Part shown: one piece after another, positions 34,416-44,300 of the stretch
Layout: each line of letters starts with the position of its first letter
How positions within the stretch are numbered: position 1 is the stretch's first letter
Source: Cyanobacteria bacterium SZAS-4
GTDB taxonomy: Bacteria; Cyanobacteriota; Vampirovibrionia; Obscuribacterales; Obscuribacteraceae
DNA: 64,000 nucleotides
Reading direction: 5' to 3'
Assembly (NCBI GenBank): GCA_018266255.1
Contig: JAFEAT010000001.1
Span: 1-64,000 of the forward strand
The notes under the pieces: model-generated
Seen by the model: the letters and a program-made list of their open reading frames with translations, nothing else
Told to the model about the DNA's origin: nothing
Database searches by the model: none
Position numbers and translations under genes: made by a program

Positions 34416-35432
34416 CTAAAATTTCGCTGTCACATCAACAGGTGGAGCACTGTAGCCAGGATTGAATTCGGCGGGACCAGTTGCACCATATCCATCTCCA
34501 GTATCACCATTTATGCCAGCCGTTGTCACCGCAGCCGGTGGAGGCACGACAATGCTCTCAGCTTTGGCAGGAGCGACATCATCATTTTTAAGTCCTTCGT
34601 ATAAGGCGTTGAAGCGACTGTAGAACACATCGAATTTCCCACCATCAACATCGCGCATCTTAGCCGCATCGCCTAAACTTGTTAGGCTGATCACGTCGTT
34701 TTCCAAAAATTTACCGCGCAATCGTTTAACGTCTTTGCTATCCCAGTTATCATATAATTTCTGAACATAGTCGTGATTCTTCTGTGAATACTTCTGACCG
34801 TCAGCTTCAGGAGCGCGTCCAGCTTTCGTGATATTGTCGTCGTAATCATTCAAATATTTCTGCAAATCTTCCTGTGAGATTTTTTGATCCGAATGTTGAC
34901 TGCCGACAGTATCAAGTATTTTGAAGAGCGGAGGCTGACCAGCCATCAATGGTTCCATAAATTTGAGCGTCTTGTTTTGTTCAACGGCATCCGCATTCCT
35001 TTTCATGTAGACCTGGATGTCTGCTTGCGAAATCGACTTATTACCGTCAATATCGTAGGCCAGATTAGCTACTTTGGAATACATATCGCCGTCAGCTAAG
35101 GCGGCGGACAACGATACATCAAGGTCAGTCGCACTCGCAGTAACAGCTTTGTTGACAGAACGCAAATCACCTTTATTGAAGCTGCCATCGCCCTCACCAT
35201 AAGTAGTGGCATTTTCAGAAGCCCAACCGATCGATAGGTCACCGATTGTTTTCGACGCCACCAAACCTTTGTTTACTGCATCCCAATAGTCCGCAGTTTC
35301 CTTCGATGTATGCGACTTTGAGTAAGTGTCATAGTCACTTTTCAATTTTTTGTATGCCTGTGCAGCGCCCTCGGTATGATCGATCGAGGTCACATTTTTT
35401 AACGTCGAGTCCGATGTAATCTCATTCTGCAT
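34416..35432 (-). CDS. EF-hand protein, 338 aa
   Basis: The canonical calcium loop DIDGNKSISQAD (within AYDIDGNKSISQADIQVYM, about residues 127-138) is flanked by helices. Two degenerate loops (YGEGDGSFNKGDL near 78 and SQHSDQKISQEDLQKYL near 180) suggest an ancestral set of EF-hand pairs. The last 60 residues are Pro/Ala/Gly-rich (VVPPPAAVTTAGINGDTGDG). No signal peptide or membrane helix. Calcium-dependent binding or folding is expected from the motif. It is the first gene of a likely operon with 32982-34316; box 3 lies 100 bp upstream of its start. Confidence 0.8.
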   Translation of the reverse strand: MQNEITSDSTLKNVTSIDHTEGAAQAYKKLKSDYDTYSKSHTSKETADYWDAVNKGLVASKTIGDLSIGWASENATTYGEGDGSFNKGDLRSVNKAVTASATDLDVSLSAALADGDMYSKVANLAYDIDGNKSISQADIQVYMKRNADAVEQNKTLKFMEPLMAGQPPLFKILDTVGSQHSDQKISQEDLQKYLNDYDDNITKAGRAPEADGQKYSQKNHDYVQKLYDNWDSKDVKRLRGKFLENDVISLTSLGDAAKMRDVDGGKFDVFYSRFNALYEGLKNDDVAPAKAESIVVPPPAAVTTAGINGDTGDGYGATGPAEFNPGYSAPPVDVTAKF

Positions 35433-35531
35433 GTATATTTCCTCGTTGTCGTTCTCTTACTTCTAAATGAAGTGAAGAGAATCTAGAAACTGCGATTGCC
35501 ACAGGCAAGTTCAAACAAACTACGGATAACT

Positions 35532-35548
35532 GGTAACAGCTCGGTAAC
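35532..35548. promoter_or_regulatory. Regulatory box 3, upstream of EF-hand gene
   Basis: GGTAACAGCTCGGTAAC (plus strand); on the minus strand GTTACC-N5-GTTACC, offset 11 bp, 100 bp before the start at 35432, with TAGTTT 9 bp after it. On the plus side GATAAAAT lies about 12 bp after the box, so it may also act rightward on 35610-35687. Confidence 0.7.
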
Positions 35549-35609
35549 AGGTCACCGATCGATAAAATTCATTAGGAAAAACATCCAGCCGCTGCGTGGT
35601 GAGAACTCA

Positions 35610-35687
35610 ATGGCGGAAACTCGACACGCACAGACTGAGCACCTTGAGTTGATGAAGAAATTTGAGAATTCAAATATTGACGATTAG
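35610..35687 (+). CDS. Possible small peptide, 25 aa
   Basis: ATG 35610 is preceded by GGTGAG with a 6-base spacer. The peptide begins MAETRHAQTEHLELMKKFEN and is highly charged and helical. It lies about 60 bp after box 3 on the plus side. Only position and ribosome site support it. Confidence 0.3.
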   Translation: MAETRHAQTEHLELMKKFENSNIDD

Positions 35688-35706
35688 GCAAGGAGACCAA
35701 GTGCTC

Positions 35707-35772
35707 ATGCAGAGAGATAAACGGCGCCTTTTCAGACTGTTGCAGCTGCTATTGCGAACTAGACACCATTGA
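35707..35772 (+). CDS. Possible small cationic peptide, 21 aa
   Basis: ATG 35707 follows AAGGAG by 10 bases. The product (MQRDKRRLFRLLQLLLRTR, then two His) is strongly basic and leucine-rich, as amphipathic membrane-active peptides are. It lies 19 bp after the previous small ORF and overlaps the minus-strand peptide gene by 24 bp. Weakly supported. Confidence 0.25.
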   Translation: MQRDKRRLFRLLQLLLRTRHH

Positions 35773-35817
35773 AACAATCTTTTGAGCACTGATGGCAAGA
35801 AATTGAATAACAGGCAT
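35749..35817 (-). CDS. Small hydrophobic peptide gene, 22 aa, under box 4
   Basis: ATG 35817 has GAGG 6 bases upstream. The peptide begins MPVIQFLAISAQKIV and ends SSSQ: hydrophobic and amphipathic with a single Lys. Box 4 and a TAACTT -10-like hexamer lie upstream at nearly the same distance (85 bp) as the boxes of three full-length genes. This makes it the only candidate gene for that promoter on this strand. It could be a signalling, toxic or leader peptide. No longer gene occupies 35433-36041. Confidence 0.45.
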   Translation of the reverse strand: MPVIQFLAISAQKIVSMVSSSQ

Positions 35818-35901
35818 AAGAAACCTCGTTAGCGTTAACTGACGAACATTTGCTAGAACTTCGAGGGTAGAAGTTCGATGGGTCTAAGTTACTCTGACCC
35901 G

Positions 35902-35918
35902 GGTAACAAACTGGTAAC
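35902..35918 (-). promoter_or_regulatory. Regulatory box 4, upstream of the 22-aa peptide
   Basis: GGTAACAAACTGGTAAC (plus strand); on the minus strand GTTACC-N5-GTTACC, offset 11 bp. TAACTT follows 10 bp after it. An extra GTTAC lies at 35888-35892. Confidence 0.65.
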
Positions 35919-35939
35919 TGACCCGCGAGAGTCTATCAG

Positions 35940-36062
35940 TGCCAATTTCAGTAGACAGTGCTAAATTTTCAGCAGGCAGCGCTAATTTTCAGCGGGTAGC
36001 GCTAATTTTGAGCGGGTAGCGCTAATTTTCAGCGGGCAGCGCTAATTTTCAGTAGGTAGGTC
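35940..36062. repeat. 20-bp tandem repeat, about six copies
   Basis: The unit is GCTAATTTTCAGCGGGTAGC with a strict 20-bp period. The left units are more diverged (GTGCTAAATTTTCAGC), and the last runs into the stop codon of the response regulator. Units alternate GGGTAGC and GGGCAGC. Each contains AGCGCT, a short palindrome. There are no spacers, so it is a minisatellite, not a CRISPR array. It may have grown from the gene's own 3' end. Confidence 0.85.
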
Positions 36063-36725
36063 CAATTTATAGCCGTGGCCGAATACGGTCGTAATAACCG
36101 GGCTATGGGAATCTGTTCCGATTTTGGATCTCAAGCGATTAATGGTGACTTTGATGGTATCGGCGGATGCCTCCGAGTCAGACTGCCAGACTCGGTCGAG
36201 AAGCGCATCAGCGTTGAAGAGTTGATTTGGATGGCGCATGAAAAATTCCAAAAGGGCAAACTCTCGAGGAGACAAGTTCAGCGGCTTTCCGTTCTTCTCG
36301 ACCTTATGATCTCTTGGATAAAGAATCAGGCTCGCAGCCTTTAGCTCGTCATTGAAGGTTTGTTCTGGTCTTCGCAAAAGTGCCCTGACACGCGCCAGCA
36401 ACTCACGAACGTGAAATGGCTTTGTCAAGTAATCGTCGGCACCTGCGTCGAGCCCTTCTTCCTTCTCTTCTATTTTGTCTTTCCCGGTCAGAATTAAAAT
36501 CTTGGCGCTGCCCCCACGGCTGCGGTAGTCCTTCAACACGGTCAATCCGCTGATATCAGGCAGACCCAGGTCGAGAATAACAAGCTCGTACACATAAGTC
36601 TTCAAGAGATCGCGCGCCATCTCTCCATCATGCACAACTTCAACAACATGATGCTCGGAACGCAGAAATTCTGCCACCATAGTAACCAAATTCACATCGT
36701 CCTCGACTAACAATAACTTGGACAT
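36042..36725 (-). CDS. OmpR/PhoB-family response regulator
   Basis: The 227 residues comprise a receiver domain (E8, D9, D10; phospho-acceptor D52 in VILDLGLP; Lys in YLTKPFH) and a C-terminal OmpR-type winged helix (LSPREFALLEFFMRHPNQLF, VTINRLRSKIGTD, VFGHGYKLDLP). OmpR-type proteins bind direct repeats spaced 10-11 bp, the design of the four boxes next to it, which makes it their best candidate regulator. It is divergent from its probable kinase (36838-38652) across 112 bp with two GACCTCT copies and a TATATT. Its last codons lie in the 20-bp repeat. Confidence 0.95.
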   Translation of the reverse strand: MSKLLLVEDDVNLVTMVAEFLRSEHHVVEVVHDGEMARDLLKTYVYELVILDLGLPDISGLTVLKDYRSRGGSAKILILTGKDKIEEKEEGLDAGADDYLTKPFHVRELLARVRALLRRPEQTFNDELKAASLILYPRDHKVEKNGKPLNLSPREFALLEFFMRHPNQLFNADALLDRVWQSDSEASADTIKVTINRLRSKIGTDSHSPVITTVFGHGYKLDLPTEN

Positions 36726-36837
36726 TAGTTGTCGGACCTCTGTAAAATGGCAAGCTGTGCCACGTGCTCAGACCTCTATATTTTAGCCGTATGGGCGCTG
36801 AGCGGCTAGTGAAAATCCAAAGTGGCAGCGGAGTAGA

Positions 36838-38652
36838 ATGCGCCCAAATCTCAAATTAGTTCACACAGGATTGATTCTGATACTCGTGCCGTTCATGTTC
36901 GAGCTGATCTTCGTCGCTACGTTGTCATATTTTTTGCACAAGGCCGACGAACAAGCACAAATTGAAAGTCGGGCGAAGCAGCTTCTCTTGCATACAACTA
37001 ATTTATGCAGCCTTTTCGAAAACAGTGGCGTAGCGTTGTTTGGATACGACAAAACAAAAGCAGATGCGTTTTTGCAAAGCTACAAGGCTACCAAATCAAA
37101 AACGGGCACTGAGTTATTTGCAGTCAGATCGTTTCTGAGCGGCACTAGCAGTCAGAATGAGTCATACGCCAGGGTGCAAAAAGATTGCGATCGGGCACAA
37201 GACATTCTCAACAAAGCCTACGTTATCATCACAACAAACACCGAAGATGCAGCTAAATTTCGTGTCGAGAGCAGCTACAAGTTGCTCAAAAATACGCTTT
37301 TGAATCTCCAAAATGATGTTTCAATACTGACTCAGAATGAGCAAACCTTGAAGGAACAGAGCCAGTTCGTCGAACAACAACTGAAGCAAAATATCTGGTT
37401 AATCATTGCAGCGGGTGTTGTCGGAAATCTGTGTTTAACGATTGCAATGGCGGTATTCTTTGGCAAGAGATTAGGTCAGCGTCTGCAAATTTTGCAAGAC
37501 AACTCACTACGATTGGCTGCTTCTAAACCACTCAACAAGCCATTAGACGGTGAAGACGAAATTGCCAGCGTCGATCGAACTTTCCACCAAATGACTGACG
37601 CTCTAAACGAAATCAAAAGGAAAGAGCGAGCGATCGTAGACAACGCAGTCGATGTGATCTGTTCAATTGATGATGATGGAAAGTTCGTCGAGGTCAGCGC
37701 ATCGAGCCTGAGCGCGTGGGGATTCGAAGCCGCAGAACTAATCGGACGACGCGTCATCACTATGGTGCATCAAGACTACTATGAAAAAACTCTAGCAGCG
37801 ATGACAGATGCGAAATCGTCAGCAGATAATTTCGCGTTTGAAACTGTGCTGGTTAACAGTGCGAGCAAGCCAGTGGAATCGAGATGGACAGGCACGTGGT
37901 CTGAGGCAGACAAAACGCTTTTCGTTGTTGCGCACGACACATCGGAGCAAAAGAAAATCGAACGTCTCAAACGAGAGTTCGTACAGATGATCAGTCACGA
38001 TTTGCGCAGCCCGTTAACCGCGGTTCAATTCTTTCTCGAACTCATCACTGAGGGCTTCTTTGACACGGCCGGAATGGATAATCTCAAGGCTAAAGCGGCG
38101 ACATCAGAACAAGACATTGGTCGGTTGATCCAGCTCGTAAATAATTTGCTAGACATCGAAAAGATGGAATCAGGCAAAATGGAAATCCTGGCTCAAATGG
38201 TTCCGGTGCAATTGATTATGGAACGCTCTGCCAATTCAATTCGCAACATCGCTGAAAGAAGAAATATAGCTGTAGAAGTGGAAGAATCGACCGCTGAACT
38301 CTATGGAGATGAGCAGCAGCTCGTGCAAGTTTTGGTCAACTTGATCTCGAATGCTGTGAAATTCTCACCGTCGGGCGAGAAGGTTGTAGTCTCTGCAAGA
38401 AACGATGGCGAGTTCGTCTTGATAGAAATCGCCGATAAGGGCAGAGGCATTCCGCCGGCAGTGAAAGCAAAAATATTCGATCGATTTGAGCAAGTCGAAC
38501 TCGATGATGCGCGATTAAAGGGCGGCACTGGTTTGGGTTTGGCCATCTGTAAGACCATCGTTGAAAGCCATAGAGGTGAAATCGGAGTGAGCAGCGAAGA
38601 GGGCGTGGGCAGCACTTTCTGGATAAGAATTCCGGCAGAGCCCTGGCAATAA
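36838..38652 (+). CDS. Membrane sensor histidine kinase with HAMP and PAS domains
   Basis: This 604-residue kinase is the likely partner of the divergent regulator. TM1 (about 9-33) and TM2 (about 183-207) bracket a CHASE3-like helical sensor of about 150 residues facing outward. HAMP follows (208-262), then PAS (about 263-375), HisKA with the phospho-acceptor in MISHDLRSPLTAV, and HATPase with N-box LISNAVKFSP, G1 DKGRGIPP and G2 GTGLGLAI. The start ATG 36838 has GGAG about 6 bases upstream. The signal is unknown. Same architecture as 48574-50439. Confidence 0.95.
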   Translation: MRPNLKLVHTGLILILVPFMFELIFVATLSYFLHKADEQAQIESRAKQLLLHTTNLCSLFENSGVALFGYDKTKADAFLQSYKATKSKTGTELFAVRSFLSGTSSQNESYARVQKDCDRAQDILNKAYVIITTNTEDAAKFRVESSYKLLKNTLLNLQNDVSILTQNEQTLKEQSQFVEQQLKQNIWLIIAAGVVGNLCLTIAMAVFFGKRLGQRLQILQDNSLRLAASKPLNKPLDGEDEIASVDRTFHQMTDALNEIKRKERAIVDNAVDVICSIDDDGKFVEVSASSLSAWGFEAAELIGRRVITMVHQDYYEKTLAAMTDAKSSADNFAFETVLVNSASKPVESRWTGTWSEADKTLFVVAHDTSEQKKIERLKREFVQMISHDLRSPLTAVQFFLELITEGFFDTAGMDNLKAKAATSEQDIGRLIQLVNNLLDIEKMESGKMEILAQMVPVQLIMERSANSIRNIAERRNIAVEVEESTAELYGDEQQLVQVLVNLISNAVKFSPSGEKVVVSARNDGEFVLIEIADKGRGIPPAVKAKIFDRFEQVELDDARLKGGTGLGLAICKTIVESHRGEIGVSSEEGVGSTFWIRIPAEPWQ

Positions 38653-38801
38653 CGGCGCTAGTGCGGGTCAGAAAATGTCACGCAAAACGTGTCAAAAGAT
38701 TATTTATTCAGCATGAGTAGCGTTTAGCGCAACATCCGGGTAGGGCAGCGGGTATAACATGCTAAAAAAGACCGTTGTAAACCCAGCCCGCAAATGGATA
38801 C

Positions 38802-40943
38802 ATGAACAGACTAACTGACAAGGTCTCGATCTCCCGACGCAGTCGTGGACAAACTTTGGGTCTGGTCGCCGTGGTCACGCTTGTGATTGTGGTGTTCGGG
38901 ATAGGCTGTTACCTTCTCATGCTCGTCATGGGCGGCAGCAGAGAAACTGCCAACGCCACAGACGCCGGCGATTTAAGCATCGCAAAAAATGCACTGGTTG
39001 GTCCGCGAAAGAAGCTCATATCATTCACAAACCCTGATGTGCAAAATAATTTTGGAGCGCTCACAGATGACGGTTACGTCGATCTGAAAGTTTACAACCG
39101 CATGGTTGGACAGGCGCTGCTTGTCGCTCTTAACGCAAAAGATTCCCTGTCACCTACAGCGGGCGACAATGCCGTGAAAGTTTGGCGAGCATTAAATGAC
39201 GTGGCGCAATTTCTGCGGGTCAATCAGTCAGACAAGGCTGTGATGGGTCCATACTTTCTCAGAGTGAGCGACTCTAATAACACGAGAATGCTTTCGCAAG
39301 AGACAATGGCGTTTCAGGATCTGTCAGTCAGCTTCATGCGCAGAGGGCTCTCAACTAATATCGCTGTCAACCCGGTTGTTTTAGCGGGATACCACAACGA
39401 CCCTCACTTGCCACTGAATGACTCCGGCAACTTGTCGCCAAAGTTTGGTGTCAAATATTTGTCTGGATACAAACCCTACATCGTGCCGCTTTCCAATGGA
39501 GCCAAAATCGCTTTTAGTGGTATCACTATGCTGCCGGGTGATAAACCACATTTGGTATCAACAGGTGAGTTCGATAAGGAACGAGAAGATGATTTCGTAG
39601 TCGGACAGGGTGTGCCAGCGTATCCGGCAAACACCATTCCAAGCAACAGTTTTAAAAGCACCGGCAAGAGTTCAGTGGCTCATGACCACACATTTTTGAC
39701 AGCAGTCGCTGCCGCGATTGTTGGGTCGCTCGACCAGGAATACACAATGAGTATTCCGAACGGATACATAATGATCGTCAACGGCCCATCTAACCCGCCA
39801 TCATCGAGACCCGCCTCGAAAGAGCTCGATATTTTTAGCCACGAATTGGCTACCGGAATTGCTACCAACGGATCGGCATTTGCCAACGCAGGGTCACGAA
39901 ACAACACGGGTGGACCTAATGGAGAAGCAGTAGTGCCGGCATCGTCTCCATCTGGATGTTGGGATGCCTGGTACTACTACAACACAACGGCGTACCCACG
40001 ATATCAGCGCGAACTAGCCGAATGGCAGCAGGCTCAAGGTGGAAATCCGACAATTCCAACACCTACCAATCCGGCTCCGCAACCACCTTCGATACCATGC
40101 ACCAATGGAATATACAGTGTCAATGGCGGTGGCGCAGCATCGAACGCAGAGTTGCGCAGCATTAGAACAGAATGGCAACCAGATTGCATCTGGACCGATT
40201 ACAGCAGCTCACCGAAAACTATTTGCGTGGACGAGTTACCTACGTTCCGGCAGGCATACAATCGACCAGGCTCCTGGGACAACAGCCCTTATGCTGATAC
40301 AGGTTTCACAAATTTGGAAAACTTCAAAGTGGCTGCGCAAGCGTCACGGTTCAATGTCACCACATGTGCGTCAGTCTCATCTCCGGCACAACCTAGCGGT
40401 GTCAAATATTTTGACCACAGCAAGTCTTACGAATCACCAGGTCGCAGCCCCTACAACTTTGGCGTAGAAAAGAGCCCATATGACTATCTGGCAATGATCG
40501 ACCAAACCTCTGGACCATGCGCATTGACTGACGAGATGACGTTTCTCAGGCACACTGTGGATCAGATTATGCCTGGTGCCGGCGCAGGAATCAGCGACAT
40601 TCTAAAATCAAAACCGCTAAAGTTAGGTCAGACACTCTACATTTACCGCTCGGGCGACAGAATCGTCATGGACGCAAGTCTGCCACCTGGACGTGTTCTA
40701 GTGCCGCCAACATCACCAGACGGGTACGATTGGCAGTGCGGCAAACCTTATCCGGTGATAAGACAGACGGTAGATACAACGATGGACGCAGACATGCCGA
40801 CTCCATATGACGAGGTCCCAGGCGATTTCAAATGCACAGATAAAGCTATGTGGCATTCGTCCAGTGGCTATAACAATTTGCTCGGAGTGCTCACATTTAC
40901 AAATCAGTGCGACCCCAGAGCAACATTCTGCAAACCGAATTAG
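38802..40943 (+). CDS. TadG-like surface or pilus-associated protein, 713 aa
   Basis: The N-terminus RRSRGQTLGLVAVVTLVIVV followed by a membrane helix and SRETANATDAGDLSIAKNAL follows the TadE/TadG plan: RRxRGQ, one TM helix, then a helix that is AADAAALA in most members. The exported part is long, with Pro/Asn/Gly-rich spacers (NPTIPTPTNPAPQPPS) and several Cys likely to be paired. TadG proteins support Flp-type pili or sit on the surface. No tad secretion ATPase is nearby, so an independent surface role is possible. The 135-residue gene 12 bp downstream is probably cotranscribed. Confidence 0.7.
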   Translation: MNRLTDKVSISRRSRGQTLGLVAVVTLVIVVFGIGCYLLMLVMGGSRETANATDAGDLSIAKNALVGPRKKLISFTNPDVQNNFGALTDDGYVDLKVYNRMVGQALLVALNAKDSLSPTAGDNAVKVWRALNDVAQFLRVNQSDKAVMGPYFLRVSDSNNTRMLSQETMAFQDLSVSFMRRGLSTNIAVNPVVLAGYHNDPHLPLNDSGNLSPKFGVKYLSGYKPYIVPLSNGAKIAFSGITMLPGDKPHLVSTGEFDKEREDDFVVGQGVPAYPANTIPSNSFKSTGKSSVAHDHTFLTAVAAAIVGSLDQEYTMSIPNGYIMIVNGPSNPPSSRPASKELDIFSHELATGIATNGSAFANAGSRNNTGGPNGEAVVPASSPSGCWDAWYYYNTTAYPRYQRELAEWQQAQGGNPTIPTPTNPAPQPPSIPCTNGIYSVNGGGAASNAELRSIRTEWQPDCIWTDYSSSPKTICVDELPTFRQAYNRPGSWDNSPYADTGFTNLENFKVAAQASRFNVTTCASVSSPAQPSGVKYFDHSKSYESPGRSPYNFGVEKSPYDYLAMIDQTSGPCALTDEMTFLRHTVDQIMPGAGAGISDILKSKPLKLGQTLYIYRSGDRIVMDASLPPGRVLVPPTSPDGYDWQCGKPYPVIRQTVDTTMDADMPTPYDEVPGDFKCTDKAMWHSSSGYNNLLGVLTFTNQCDPRATFCKPN

Positions 40944-40955
40944 GAATAAATACCA

Positions 40956-41363
40956 ATGTTCAAGACGTTAATGCATGTCGCGCTGACTCTTCTAATCTTT
41001 TTCACGTCTAATTGTGGACCGTCCAGGGCGCAGAGCAAAGACAACGGTCGCTCCACAATGCTCACCGAAATGCCGAACCTACCGTCGATAGCGCCATATC
41101 CCGGCGCAAAAATGGAGAAAGGTTGGCGCACCATGGATGGTGCAGAATCAGTCAATCTCATCCTGCTCACTGCAGATAGCAAAACAAAAGTATTTGATTG
41201 GTATCACGCCGCACTTACTGCAAGCGGATGGAAACTAAATACTAGCGACGAGAAAAGTTTCAGGCTTTCCGGACGCAACAGTCGCCACGAATTTATCACT
41301 GTGAACGTTTCGGAAGGCGCAGCTAAAAGCAGCAGAATTACGCTCATTTATATCAAGGTGTGA
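40956..41363 (+). CDS. Small exported or lipid-anchored protein, 135 aa
   Basis: The signal peptide MFKTLMHVALTLLIFFTSNC could be cut before the Cys (lipoprotein; the lipobox is poor) or after PSRAQ. The mature domain of about 100 residues (NLILLTADSKTKVFDWYHAA, LTASGWKL) has the pattern of small domains with an xVxxWYxxxLxxxGW core, seen in periplasmic proteins that bind other envelope proteins. It follows the TadG-like gene by 12 bp and is likely in the same operon. Confidence 0.75.
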   Translation: MFKTLMHVALTLLIFFTSNCGPSRAQSKDNGRSTMLTEMPNLPSIAPYPGAKMEKGWRTMDGAESVNLILLTADSKTKVFDWYHAALTASGWKLNTSDEKSFRLSGRNSRHEFITVNVSEGAAKSSRITLIYIKV

Positions 41364-41370
41364 ACACGAC

Positions 41371-44300
41371 TCATTTTGACTTCGGTTGCTTTGTCAAAGA
41401 GCGCAGAACGAATTGATACCGCCCCCCGCCAAACGATGTTGTATCCTCAGAGAAACCTGTAAAGTCTCGTCCAATTAATCTCTTTCCTTCCTGCCTCACC
41501 ACTTGCACGAAACGAGCAGCCCCGCTAACTCCAAGAGTCGAATAGCCAAAAACACGCTGCACCGTTTCTGACCACATATTGGCCCATTTTGTCTCTGGAA
41601 CTGGTGCTTCGCTCTCTTGCGCGAGTCGCCAGTATTTGAACAACGTGCCCAAATCGGTGCTCGAACGAATATGCTTCCAGCCGAGAAAAAACGCCACAGT
41701 ACACAGCTCGTCTTTGTTTACTCGAGTGTCGAGCACTGTCTGCTCTGGAATAGCGTTTATCAAATATTTGGTCAAGAGCGCATGCACAGTGTTCTTGTCT
41801 TTAACTGCCACCAGAACTTTTTCGCGCTGCGACGGAGTGGGAGCACTAATCGATGCAGCTCGTAACAGCCAGACTGAGTCGCTTTCTGAGGTCGAGGGCT
41901 GCTCTGGAATGAATTTCCAAAGGAGTTCATCAGCACCACTTACAAATGCCGGAATTGCTACCTTACCCTTGTTACTTTCGAGCGGAATTTTCGATTTCAA
42001 CCAGCTGATTGCTCGCTCTTCGTTCGTGAGGTCACGTAAGCATGAGTACATCCACGTCAATTGATCGTAATTTGTATTAGTAATACCAGCATCACACACG
42101 GCTAGAGCCAGTGCGTTTTTATTCTGTGCACGCAGACCATGCGCCAGCTCAATCAACTCGTCAGAATTTGCAAATCCGTGTTTCAATAACGCTTGAATTG
42201 CCTTCGGACCTTCCCCTTCACGAGTCTCAAAGGCGTTGCTGAATGCGCCTGCCAACCGCGTGTTCCAAACTTGGGGTGTTAGCGCCTGTCGATGATGCTC
42301 GACTAGATCAGCGGCATCCTCGAATTTTTCAAATGACCACAATGAATAAATGACGGTTGCCAAATTCTGAACAGAAGTGTGTCGCTCAAGTAATCCCTGA
42401 CACCATTGCAATGCTTCAGACGGTTTACGCGCGGCAACCAAGTTCTTAATGTGCATGCGCACATAAGAATCGGAAGTCTTCTCTGGAACTGCGGCTGTGA
42501 CACTCGCCGCTTGCGAATATTCCTTCAAATAAAACAACATATCAGCCTCCATAATGAGAAGAGCAGACCGCTCATTTGCATCAGGATGATGAGAGTCGAT
42601 CCACCTCTTCAACTGATCGCATCTTGCTTTCAGACCAGGCGAGCGGCTATACAACTGCTGGCGAGACCATGCGATTTGAACTTTTGCCGAATTCGGGTAA
42701 CTCTTAGCCAGAGATGAATAACACCGATTCATCAAAGGCGAATTACCAGCGACGCGCTCATATATTTCCAGACACTTTAACTTTTCGTCGATGGTGAAAT
42801 CTGCGCTCTCGACATATTTGAGCGGATTAGTGATGGAAGTATCATCAAGTTCATTGACAATATCCGGATTCAGTCGATAGCTCATGCCTCTGAAAAAACT
42901 TGCGGCGAAGCCGTTCCAAAATGGAATGTCCGCTAACTGAGCGGCCTGGTAGAGATAACCAGGACGAGCATCGATGACATCGAGGTACCGCCTGAATAGC
43001 GAAGTGCTTTCAGACAACTGCATAGGTCTGTAGTATTTGTCGCTGCTCCAGTTTTTCAAAACATAATAAGCAGGGTAGCCACCATACTTTCTCGACTCGT
43101 CCACAAAACTGAGCAGATCTGAAACAGAAGCCTCAGCCAACTTGTTTGCACTACAAAGCCCAATATACTTTTTCAAGAATTTCGCGGCATCAGAATTACC
43201 ACCCACCGACGTGAGCAAGTTGACGTTGAAAGACGGATCTAGTGTCAAGTATTCGTCTGAGAGCGACATCAATGCGTTGAAAGAAACTGATTCGTAAAAC
43301 CGTTGCTTGAGATTCTCTGGCGAAATAGTCGATAAACCTGAGGGCGTTGGTGCGGAATCGTTTTGAATAAACGACATATTCGCAGGTAGCCAGCGCAGCG
43401 AATCTTCAGACTGTGATTTACTCCACCTCAAGGTTGAGAAATTTGGCAGAGCGGTCAGTTTCTTATTCTCTGCAATCAGTTTGACGTCGCTTAAGATTTG
43501 CAAAAGCACGGCACATCTTGAATATCCCGCAGCCAATCTGCATTCCTCAGCTAAAACAGGAAGACGCATCGAAGTATCAGTCTTGTAGTGTCTTTCAACA
43601 TACTCGGCAAACTGCCTTAAATTTCCGTTTCGCTTCAGAGATCTGCAATACAAATAGTCTTCGAACGGATTCTGCTTCCGAACCAAATCGAATCTTTGTT
43701 TGAGAATCAATTCTTTCAGAGGGTCTGAGTCTGGCAACTTCGATGCATATAACTTCGCATCTGCTGTGTATTCCATGGCGTCTGCAATCATGCATTGCTC
43801 AAAAAATAGATTTTCGTTGGTCAGGCTAGCTAACAGTGCAAGGTTTGCAAGTGCGCAACCGTAGACGGAATCATTCAATTCCAACGCGTCAATCTGTTCT
43901 GCAGTGAGCCAGGCCAAAGCCCTGGCGTTAGTCTTCAAAACATTTGCAGTTTTCTTTCCGCGTTTCCACAACTGATTACAGTTTTCCGAGACCGCGAACA
44001 AATCAGCTGGTGACGGTGACTTTAAACTTAGATTTGCTGTTTCAGCATCTTCCGGCGCTAGAACCAATGCGCGCTCTTGCACGAGAATTTTCGACCACTG
44101 CGCTAATTTGTCAAATTGTTCAGCAAAATTCGCACCATCTGAAAGTTCCGCGGCAACACGCCCATTACAATGAATGGTCCACCCAGACTGTGCACTCTCT
44201 GCAAAAACGTCTGCATTTTTTCCAAATGCAATCTCGTAAACCGCCTTGAATGCGCCAAGCATCCTTCGGTCTGGACGCACTTTATATTCAAGCTTCAAGC

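Noticed and set aside
35496..35687. 63-codon plus-strand gene
   Set aside because: The first 38 codons cover regulatory box 3 and have no ribosome site; only the short internal ORF from 35610 is kept, at low confidence.
35940..36062. CRISPR array
   Set aside because: The 20-bp units are directly adjacent with no spacers and no cas gene is in the window; it is a minisatellite.
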